Shown here: piece after piece, positions 55,314-64,000 of the stretch
How positions within the stretch are numbered: position 1 is the first letter of the stretch
Layout of the letters: every line of letters starts with the position of its first letter
DNA from: Adiantum capillus-veneris
Lineage: Eukaryota > Streptophyta > Polypodiopsida > Polypodiales > Pteridaceae
Reading direction: 5' to 3'
DNA: 64,000 bases
NCBI GenBank assembly: GCA_014529385.2
Contig: CM043959.1
Coordinates: 10,568,809 to 10,632,808 of the forward strand
Position numbers and translations under genes: made by a program
Notes under the pieces: model-generated
What the model was told of the DNA's origin: nothing
The model's input: only the letters and a program-made list of their open reading frames with translations
Databases searched by the model: none

Positions 55314-57131
55314 TTAAGACTTTGGTGATCCGTTGAAAGGATTCCCCAACAAATAGTGCTTCCATGAGTCTAAGGCATGTAGAACTGCAAGGAGTTCCTT
55401 TTCGTATATGCCTAGAGCTTGCTCAACAGGGTCGAGCCTTCGACTCTCATATCCTATGGCGTGCCCTTCTTGGAGCAAAACAGCTCCAAGGCAATCACCA
55501 CAAGCATCACATTGGACCTCAAATGGTTTTGAGAGATCCGGTAGTGTAAGCACAGGTTGAGAGATAAGCTTTTCTTTAAGCTTTTCGAAAGCATTGTTCT
55601 CCTTAGCACACCATGTATACCTAACGCTTTTCTTTGTTAGGTCATGTAATGGTCCCGCAATTTGTGAGAACTTTTCTATGAAGCGTCTATAGTATGCACA
55701 CATACCTATAAAGCTTCTTAGTTCATGAAGATTCCTTGGTTTAGGCCATCCTTTTATTACCTCTAACTTTGATGGATCCATTTGGATGCCATCTTGAGAG
55801 ATAATGTGACCTAAATACTGAATCTTTTGCAAGAAAAAATCACTTTTCTTTCGATTAACATAAAGTTTATTCTCTCTTAAAACTTGAAATATTACCTGGA
55901 GGTGTTGCTTGTGTTCATCTAATGAATTAGAGTAGATGATAATATCATCAAAGAACACTCCAGTGAAGGTTCGATGAGGCCTGAACAGCTTCTCCATCAA
56001 GCAGTTGAATGTGGATGGTGCATTGGTCAAGCCAAAAGGCATGACAATGTACTCATAAAGACCAAATGTGGTGCGAAAGGCGGTCTTTACAATGTCTTGA
56101 TCAACTATCCTTATTTGATGATAGCCACTTTTTAGGTTAATCCTACTGAAGTAGGTCGATCCTTGTAGCTTATCAAATTGTTCTTCTACCCATGGAATGG
56201 GAAACCTATTTTTGATAGTGATCCTATTTAGTGCTCTATAGTCGACACACATACGATATGTGCCGTCTTTCTTTTGCACTAATAGCACAGGTGAGCAAAA
56301 TGGAGATGAGCTAGGCCTAACCATGCCCTTCTCAACTAACTCATGCACTTGCCGCATAATCTCCTCTTGTTGAGCTTGAGAAACTCTATAAGGAGGTTTG
56401 TTAGGCGATGAACTTCCTGGAAGAAGTTCAATTGCATGGTCATCATTACCTCGTTTAGGAGGTAGCTCACAAGGGATGTCGTCAATAAAAAAATCTTGAA
56501 ACCCCTGGAGAAAATTGGATAACTCTAATTCCTTTTGGTTGCTTTTATTTTCTTTTGCTAAAGCATTAGGCTCATTTTGAGAATCTTTAACAAAAACCAT
56601 GTACACGGAAATAGAGCTCTTTATTGACTTGTTGAAAGCTGGTGTATGTACAATGGGGATAGTGTTACCCATTTCCTTAGCATCTATATACATGTCTTTT
56701 TCCCTGAACTTAAAGTAGATTCTCCTTTCAGCAAATTTAACATTGGCAGCCAGGCGGTCAAACCATGGTGGCCCTAGGATTACATCCTCATGCTTGAGAG
56801 GAGAGATAAAGAAGTCCTCTTTGGCCACATAGCCTTGGACATGAAGCCTCAATTTCCCGATTAAGGGAGTGACTGAAGCTTCTTGCCCCTTGAAGGCACT
56901 GTCTGCGGGTAGGACATTTCCCATCTCGTAGGATTGTATGCCTAGCTTGGTGGCCAACTCTATAGATATAAAATTGTGAGTAGAACCAGGGTCAAAGAGA
57001 ATAAAAGCATCATGTTCTCTTACCTTTCCCCAAGCATGGCATAGAGGAGATCCTTTGTGATGAGTTTGGTGAGTCTCCTCCTCTTGGATTTCAACCAAGG
57101 AAGCTCTAGGAGGATCTTGGCGGTTGTTCTT
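55314..57131 (-). pseudogene. pol: Protease, RT and RNase H of element D
   Basis: A 594-codon open stretch. Protease: AFILFDPGSTHNFISIE near 57010, with Pro where Ser or Thr is usual. [42 protein letters not shown] and catalytic FFDDIIIYS near 55940. RNase H: FEVQCDACGDCLGAVLL, GYESRRLDPVEQALGIYE. A frameshift near 55330 ends the frame before TDHQ. All catalytic residues except that frame break are present. Confidence 0.93.
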
Positions 57132-58655
57132 TTAGGGACAAGCGCGGTACGCATGCCCTTGTTCGCCGCACTTGAAACACCGGTTATCCTTGCGATAACG
57201 CTCAAGCTCTTCAGGAGAGAGTTTGTTCTTACCTTTGTAAACTCCCTTGTCTTTAGCTTTGTTGGAGTTGCCCTTAGGAGACTTTTGGACATTGTCCTTC
57301 CCCTTACGCTCATTGGAACCCTTGTTTTCCGGAGGCTTATTATTTCTTTTAGCCCCTATTTGGAAATTGCTTCGTGAGGCCACCATAGTATGGTGTATTA
57401 CCGCCAATATGGTACGTGGCCTTTGGGAGTTGACATACTCCGCCATTTCTTCGGTTAAGCCCACACAAAATTGTTGCTTTTGCTCTCCAAAATCCAACTT
57501 TTTGAAGACAGTGGCTTTGAGTTGTAGGTCCCAAAACTTTTCTACATATTTGTGGATGGATTCATAGGGAGAGAGCTTTAAGCTTCGCCATTCGGTGAGT
57601 ACTTTGTCTTTGGCATCGGTGGCCAAAAACTGCTTCATAATGGAAGCTCTTAAAGCTTTCCATATTCGTGGAGCTTCACCGTTGGCTCGTAGGCTAGACC
57701 ACCATTGCCTGGCAGACTTTTGAAAGTGCATAGCTACATGGCGTATCTTAGAGGACTCCGTGAAGCCCTCATCTCCAAACGCCGCATCGAATTGCTGGAT
57801 AAAGGCCAAGACTTTGTCCGTAGCACCAAAGGTACCATCATAGGTAAGGAAAGAGATGCTCTTCCCTCCCTCTTTGAATTTCTTCAACTTGGATGACCTC
57901 TTCCATGCGGCATAGGATTTCCTATGGCCTCTTCTTTTGATGGTTCAAAGGTTGCACCATCACTTTCTTCAGATGGTGGAGAATTTGAAAAAGGTGGAGA
58001 AGAGGGTGACCTCTTTCTCGCCTTTTTCTTGTCTTGATCTTCGTTGTATTATTTAATCACTTTCATAAGAGGAAGAGGATGAATAAGATGGAGAAGAGGG
58101 TGTCCTCTTTCTCGCCTTTTTCTTCTCTTGCTTTTTATCATCCCTCTTTGAATTATGGCGTGGAGAAGAGTGTGATGGTCTTCTCCGCTTTGGTGGTGAT
58201 GGAGAGCGTTTAGCCCGCCGTCTTTGTGGAGCCATCTCCGCCGAGGTGGCAGGAGACTCACTTCTTTCTCGCTCCTTCGGTGGAGGTTCTTGAGTTCTCC
58301 TTTGGGAAGGAGATGCATCATCAAGAAGTAAATTCTTGAGCCCTTCATACGGATTCTCTTCTTCTTCCCGAATCGGAGAGATACCTCTTTTGGTAGTCTC
58401 ACAAGGAGGCTTCCTAGGTGTTCTCTCGTCATGGTGATGAGCTTGGAGAATCCCGTGAGCACGGAGCTTCCGTTGCACTTCACTTTGGAGAGATGGATTG
58501 CCCATGGCTTGTTGAAGCCTAGAAACAAGATAGTTAACAAGCATTGAAGCATCATTAGTAGCTTGCTCATGAGCAAGCTAATAACTTTGATTTTGCTCAT
58601 GAGCAAAATCAAAGTTATCAACATTAATTTCACTCTCTTTACTATTGTCAGCCAT
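57132..58655 (-). pseudogene. gag: gag of element D
   Basis: ATG at 58655 (MADNSKESEINVDNFDF) as in A. An early TAG (SY-stop-LAHEQ) lies in a palindromic insertion. RLQQAMGN follows, then a Ser/Arg/Pro-rich basic region with a repeated KKKARKR block, and a stop near 58053. The capsid-like region 57887-57200 (FIQQFDAAFGDEGF, HVAMHFQKSARQWW, EEMAEYVNSQRP) ends in the zinc knuckle CFKCGEQGHAYRAC. A TAA (57132-57134) follows at once, and pol continues in the same frame. Confidence 0.9.
58559..58618. repeat. Twin perfect palindromes in element D gag (22 bp and 38 bp)
   Basis: 58559-58580 and 58581-58618 are each perfect palindromes, directly adjacent, sharing the core TTGCTCATGAGCAA. They encode the repeated AHEQ in gag and introduce a stop. 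Element A lacks this insertion at the same place. Confidence 0.95.
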
Positions 58656-59040
58656 TCTAACAACTTTTAGGTGTACTTTGGCACTTCAAGACCTAGTTGC
58701 TACTCCTCTTTACCCCTTTAGAAAAACCACTCAAGCTACTGTACCCGCGGCGCGAATACCATTAATTGCAAGGAATAGAAGAGAGGGTCGTTCAAAACCA
58801 AAACAGCACCGGCTCCTGTCAAGCTTCTAATAGCTCAATAGTGGTTAGCCGTAGGCAAGCCCCGTAGGAATCCACTATTAAGACCATAGCTCTCGACGGT
58901 GATGCCCCGTTAACTGCACAAAGGCAGGCGCACTGCAAGGCTGAAAAATCCCTATTCTACTTACTCACAGGAAATTAATAATACCAACCATTTATAGCTA
59001 GCTTGAGGACCTCTCTTCTTGAGCAAGAAAAGAGAAACCT

Positions 59041-59056
59041 TGTGCTCTGATACCAA
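59041..59056 (-). other. Primer-binding site of element D (tRNA-iMet)
   Basis: TTGGTATCAGAGCACA on the minus strand, adjacent to the 5' LTR end. The leader 58656-59040 holds no gene. Confidence 0.92.
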
Positions 59057-60644
59057 TGTAACATTTAATGGCCTAATAACTTGTGTGTTGCGGTAATTAG
59101 CATGAACATAGTGGGCATTTCATTAGAATAGATTCCTAATAAGAATTACAAGAGTGCTTGGGTGGAGAGAGCAACAAAAATCATAACACCTAGTTAGATA
59201 GCATGAACAATACTTTCAAAAGAGAGAGAAATTAAGCAATTGACAATAGTTGAGTACTGGATTTGCATGGAGCCGGTCCCCCCTCCAAAAGGCTTTGTAT
59301 TATGGTTTCTCCCATCAAGAGAGACATTGTACAATACAATTATTTGTGTTCCTTCAAGACTAGCTAGTGCAATGAAGATGAAAGCTTCATGCACCAAGAA
59401 AAACACTGAGCAAACACAACTTTAATTATCCCCGGTCTCAGACCCAAGACCTCACACACCTTCGAAGATGGTGAGAGCTAGCAGGGTATGAGAGTAGATT
59501 GAGAGGAAGAAGGAGTATCTTACGATAAAGATGTACATCTCCTCACATAATCACTCATATTAGCATAGCTTAGGTTAGTAATTAGCATGGTAGAGGAGAT
59601 GAGCATGCATTGAAGCTTGGATCTTGGTTGGATTTGCATCCACATGCCAAGAGTGTGTCGATGTAGGCTTCTATCTCACAAGCTTGGAGTAGGTGATGAG
59701 CTCTCCATTAAAGCTTGGGAAGAGATAGTCTTCTTTACTTCTCACATAGGCTGTGTGAGAGTGTGTGTGTGTGATAATGCCTTGCAAAAATCAGCCCCCT
59801 CTCTCTCTCTTGGGCAAGCCCTCTTGCTATTTTCTCTTGCAGGCTCCCCATTGGACCTCCCCAAGGCTAGCCTATCACAATTAAGCAGCATAAGTGATAG
59901 CCTTCTGACATGTGTCCCCCTTTCCCCTTTTGTGAGAGCTTAATCAATTAAACTTAATTGATTTAAATGAATTAAATTCCCATTGGACCTTTCCCCATTC
60001 TGACCAATAGGAATTAAGTAGCCCATTGGGCTGCTCAATTCCTATTGGACGCCTTCACGGGATGTCCAATAATCATCCAGGAGACTTAATTTTCATTGGT
60101 TCTTTTTATTAAGTGTTTTAAAATTAATTAGGCTAAATTTACTCTAGCCTAATTCTCATTGGTCCACTTCAAGGGTCATCCAATAGGAATTGAGCACACT
60201 TTGGGAGCAACTAGCTTAGGCATCTGACATGTGTCCTTCATTCCCTTTGTGTAAAGGGGGCTTGTGTGTGTGTGTGTGTGTGTGTGGCTTTCTCTCTCAT
60301 CCCCTACTTGCTAGGCTCGCCCCCTCCTATGTAGGGATATGCAAGACTTTTTTGGTCACACTCAAAGCATCCAATTCCTAAAGGTTGACCTTTGGACATA
60401 ACCTTTGAATTTTGGAACCTTAGCATTTTGGAAGTCTTAATCGGCTGAACCTTAGGGTCTTTTTAGCCCATTGTTTCAGATGGCTCTTTTGCAGATGGCC
60501 CCCCCTTTGGATCCCTATTTTCCCTCCTTTGGATCCCTACTATGGCCGGTCTGCTAGCTTAACCAATATTCTAGCTTTTTCTCCCCTGGCACTTCCCCAT
60601 ATTAAATAACCATTTAGGAGAATTAGATATTGATTATTATGACA
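59057..60644 (-). repeat. 5' LTR of element D
   Basis: On the minus strand it starts TGTCATAATAATCAATATC at 60644 and ends AAATGTTACA at 59057. The (TG)n run is at 60263-60286. The start resembles the element A LTR more than its own partner does (TGTCATAA against TGTAAAAA). Confidence 0.95.
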
Positions 60645-60649
60645 CCCCC

Positions 60650-63127
60650 CACTGGAAGGCACTGCTTCCAGCATGTTCAAGGTAGTTTTTTCTCCTTTGC
60701 TCGGGTTCTTAGGAAAATCAGGAATCAAATGAGTAACTCCACACTCAGTGCAATATGCGTTGACTCTAATGATTTCATCATGAGGACAGTCTCTTAGCCA
60801 ATGGTCTCCACCACACTTGTAGCAGGGTCTTTTAGGTTGTTGAGGTGCTCCTTGAGCTCCTCTTTGTTGGTATGCATGTCTCTGCCCACCCATGCCTCCG
60901 TTGTCTATGAACAACAATGTTCGTTCATCCAAGCTATATCTTCATTCTCCTGCTGCCTGTGCAGTTGTAGGTGGTCCTGCACCTCCCATCATGCTCCATG
61001 GTTTTGGTGTTGAGGGTTCTTCCGGTGGATAATAGGCAAGGTTTGCAGCATATCCATTGGGATCTTCATAATACGCATGCATAGGCACCAAAGCCTTCTC
61101 TTCTGCTTCGGTTACGGTTGGTGTGTATCTTATGCCAACTGGTCGTAATCCTGGTAGGGGTGGTTGTTGCCCCAACACTGGTTGTGGTCTTTCTACACCT
61201 ACAGGTCCTGGTAGGTTGCCTGCTTGATACCTAGGCATCGGTGGAACTTGAGGAGATGCTACCTGAGCTTGGGGAGCATAAGGTCTCTCTCTCACATATC
61301 CCTTGTTATAATAACATTCTTCCATCCCATGGTTTGTCCATTTTTGTTCAATAGCACACCACTTGGGCTATTTGGAGTACAAGTTAATCTGTTTTAGCAC
61401 TTCCTCTACAAGCTGCTCTTGGTTTACCGCTACTTCTTCTTTTGGTGTTGCCTTAGAAGACTTGCTTCCACTTTGTTGTGAGGATGAATTGTCGTTAAGA
61501 TCCTTGAACTCACCCTCTTTGTAGACTGCACAATTGTCTACAAGGTAAAGAGCCTCCTTAGTTAACTCATTTAACGTCGTGCTCCTCTTCATATGTAAGT
61601 CCTTTTGGAGATCTGCATTCCTCAATCCTTGGATAAATATAAGCATAAGTCTGGACTGAGTTGGCAGTTCTTCCACAGGGCAGAACTTAACATATGTTTT
61701 TAGTCGTAAGGCTGCCTTTCACACAGATTCCCCTCTTTCTGTTTGAATTTATGGATTTGTGAGACTGTATTATGAGCTATCCCCCTTTGTGAGAATTCCT
61801 CAATAAGCTCGTCAAACACCTCAATAGACTCAAAGTCTCTACGCTCCACAGAGTCAAACCAAGTAGCAGTGTCTTCCTCTAGGTTTAGTCCAAACCTTGC
61901 AAATTGGGTAGGGAAGTCTAACACCTCTTCCGTTCTAATTACACACACAAAGACTGCTACATGATCTCTTGGATCTCTGTTTCCCGTGTATTTCTTGTTT
62001 ACCCATTTCTGCACTTGAGAAGGTCTAATTCTACGATGGTCTACAAATCTCATCATTGGATCTCCACGTCCTAATCTATATACCTCCTATGGTCTTCTAT
62101 AGTAGACTGGTTCCTTCCCCAATGGTGCTCCTAAGCCATAATTTCTAACAGTTCTTGCAAGAGATGGTTCATCTCTTCGAACTCTTTCTATGGGTGGTCT
62201 TCCAGGCTCTGTTGACCCTTGAGTCTTTGGCTTACTCTCTCCTTGATACTGTGAATAGAGTGGTGGTTCTTGTAAATCCCTTAGCCCTCGTGCATCTTGA
62301 TAACCATCTCGATTTCGGTCTTGTTCTAATGTTGCACTTTTTCGAAGCCATGCCTGCAATGATGGCTAGGTTGCTGGTTGGTGTTGTTTGTTGAATGTCT
62401 GCGGTCGGGGTGGAATGTGAGTTCGCGTCATACTCCTCTGAAAAGGTATTTGTAGACTTGCTAGGGGTGTAGGTGGCTCTTGGCACTTCATCGGGGGCAT
62501 ATATTGATGCTCCTGGAACTGTTGCCTTTTCTACCTTCTCTGGGAGAATACGTTGGTATTCTCGCCCGTACCTATCAACAAAAACGATATCCTTCCCCAT
62601 AGCAATTTCATAAGAGAATAAGTAAAGAACCTTGTCTTTGCTTAACTTGTTTGGATAGGGTTCTTTGCAGTGAAAGTAAGAGACTATTCCCTCGATCTCA
62701 TGCTTGTAGATTCCCACATTCTCATTATAAGTTGAAACCTTGGTTGTTTTCTTATCATACATAAAAATCACTCCAGGTCGATCAATGTTTGGAGGCGGTT
62801 CTTGAGTTTCAGAAACCATTTTCCCTTTCGCCACGTTATCTCCATATCTATTGTAATCTTCAGGGTTACTAACTATCAGATAGTGGTTCCCCTTTTCGTC
62901 TCGGAATCTATCTCCATCATCATAGACTCGAATTATTTTCAGTCTCTGAGCCGGTCTTTCTTCAATACAAATACACTTGCGTCCTCGATAGTCAAAATAA
63001 ACTAGGGCTCCCCTTGTTCCTTCAAGATCACAGTGAACTTGGAATCATTCAAAGGATTTAGAGAGGTGCTTCCTCCTTGCATTCGTCCGTCATAGGTGAA
63101 ACCTCCTGGCTGTTGACTACCCATCAT
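60650..63127 (-). pseudogene. gag: gag of element F with two zinc knuckles
   Basis: It starts near 63127 (MMGSQQPGGFTYDG), with a frameshift near 63005 before VYFDYRGRKC. Next come VIFMYDKKTTKVSTYNENVG and VLYLFSYEIAMGKDIVFVDR, then the capsid region QVQKWVNKKYTGNRDPRDHV, ARFGLNLEEDTATWFDSV, HNTVSQIHKFKQKEG, GLRNADLQKDLHMK and TKEALYLVDNC. A Pro-rich part (YAPQAQVASPQVPPMPRYQ) precedes two knuckles: CYKCGGDHWLRDC near 60820 and CTECGVTHLIPDF near 60745, the second lacking its last Cys. Further frameshifts near 62300 and 61740 and stops. Interrupted by element D at 60644. Confidence 0.85.
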
Positions 63128-63715
63128 GAAGAAGGATTTTTCTGATGAAGTGTCAGTATTACTACCCTCCTCAATAATCGGTGCTAGTGGATCTAGCCTT
63201 GCCTAAGTTACACTCTCCTCGGTGGACACTAAGCTACCTTGGTCACCTGCCACCTTTTGGTCTCTAAAAATGTATCTTCCTGATCTTAAATTCATCAAAC
63301 TTATCAATGCAACTTATCACAAATCCAACCACTCACCTGGCAAAGTATCAATCTCCGCACAACTTCTTGCTTTGCCACTGAATATACATGTACACAAGCG
63401 TTTAATTTCGGCAATCGAATCAAAGCATCTAACTGCTAGAGGTGATTTTAGTAATGATTGGTATAACTGGAGAGTTAACCTCAACCACTACTATATTTTA
63501 TACACTGCTGATGTTCTGGATTAGGTCTGCTAATCTGGAACTATACTTCCCTCGGATGTTGGTCAATTTACGTGAACAGTCTGAATTCATTCTTTGCTCC
63601 GTCAAGAGGTCAAACAAGGTCCAAATTCACTTCTGAAAGAAATTCTGGAATCCTTAACCCAAATGGAACCTCACTCTATAAGCTCAGTCAAATTTTCTCT
63701 TCATTAAGCCCCAGT
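63128..63715 (-). other. Leader of element F between palindrome and gag
   Basis: No convincing ORF; short frames on both strands carry no motif. By comparison with E this is gag leader. An intron end may lie here but I cannot choose an acceptor. Confidence 0.5.
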
Positions 63716-63739
63716 AGACATCCTACGCGTAGGATGTCT
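63716..63739. repeat. Leader palindrome of element F
   Basis: A perfect 24-bp copy of the F palindrome, the same as at 39704, over 23 kb away in the window and about 14 kb away once element D is removed. The following 261 bases to the window edge equal one body length, so the next copy should begin at 64001. Confidence 0.95.
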
Positions 63740-64000
63740 CCTTCTCTGTTTTGCCTTGATTTTTGCACTATGGATTCCCCTTGATGTGTTGAGTCCACAA
63801 CTGTTTTTACTTTTTGATTTGGATACCTATAAGCTGGTCAATGGATCAAAAATCTGTTCCGACAGCCTGCTGGTGGTCTTTATCAGTCTAATCAACTCCA
63901 ATTTGGACCAAAATTGACTAGTAGGCTTGCCTCAGGCTATACAACACCTTGCTATGCCCACAGTCACTATCTGGCTTCAATTTCTTGCTTTAAACATTCT

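Larger units (their letters stand above)
51686..60644 (-). mobile_element. Element D: young chromovirus inserted in element F
   Basis: 8,959 bp with 1,603- and 1,588-bp LTRs, iMet-type primer site and polypurine tract, flanked by CCCCC at 51681-51685 and 60645-60649. It contains gag, PR, RT, RNase H, integrase and a chromodomain-like end. The LTRs are very similar apart from scattered changes and one indel of about 20-25 bp near the upstream end. It splits the gag of element F. A handful of stops and frameshifts make it non-autonomous, yet it is the best-preserved gypsy element here. Confidence 0.97.
35186..64000 (-). mobile_element. Element F: giant Tat-like Ty3/gypsy element, runs off the right edge
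   Basis: On the minus strand, from the right: leader palindrome (63716), gag, [element D], gag-PR linker, PR1, RT, RNase H, integrase, PR2, Trp-motif tail, internal region, start exon, intron with four palindromes, 3' ORF, polypurine tract and 3' LTR (36047 to 35186). Without element D about 19.8 kb is present, including a 2.1-kb insert. It entered the 3' ORF of element E. It is better preserved than E, but every long coding region still has stops. Confidence 0.85.

Overview
The window is plant-type nuclear DNA made almost entirely of LTR retrotransposons nested inside one another. Ty3/gypsy chromovirus, non-chromovirus (Tat/Athila-like) Ty3/gypsy and Ty1/copia elements occur together with tRNA-iMet-type and Tat-type primer sites. 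I see no clear host gene, rRNA or tRNA. The density and nesting suggest a large land-plant genome. I cannot name the species, and a non-flowering plant is only a guess.

Layout. (1) 1-910 (-): fragment of a retropepsin-like domain. (2) 1158-9230 (+): element A, an old chromovirus full of stops, with a truncated 3' LTR. (3) 9231-14206: poorly recognised DNA with a 19-bp minisatellite, a minus-strand TATA/first-exon signal, a fold-back, and a minus-strand gag remnant with a primer site. (4) 14212-35185 (+): element E, a giant Tat-like element, split by a complete copia element (17256-22890, target duplication CTAAT). (5) 35186 to beyond 64000 (-): element F, a related giant element inserted into the 3' ORF of E. 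F is itself split by element D (51686-60644, -), a young chromovirus with target duplication CCCCC, and by an unidentified 2.1-kb insert (about 44825-46915). Order of events: E, then F into E, then D into F; copia into E.

The most interesting material is the shared, unusual plan of E and F. Both read: LTR (864 and 862 bp), leader with palindromes, gag, protease with HSGAG where DSGA/DTGA is usual, RT, RNase H, two tandem integrase zinc-binding modules, integrase core, a second retropepsin-like domain, a Trp-motif tail, an internal region with TATA-like boxes, a tiny start exon (ATG plus 4 nt), an intron carrying a second array of palindromes, and a long 3' ORF. F then shows a polypurine tract and LTR; the same part of E lies outside the window.

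The palindromes are element-specific. E uses arms GTAAATAAT/ATTATTTAC and F uses AGACATCCTA/TAGGATGTCT, both around an inferred CGCG core. In each element the same palindrome occurs in the leader and, many kilobases away, in the intron of the 3' ORF, and a half-site with the same arm lies in the LTR. In the F intron the four palindromes are spaced exactly 285 bp apart although the DNA between them has diverged strongly. This looks like a co-evolving recognition or RNA-structure system and is the best candidate for something undescribed.

Nearly all coding regions carry stops or frameshifts, so most are annotated as pseudogenes. They are described as found; nothing has been reconstructed.
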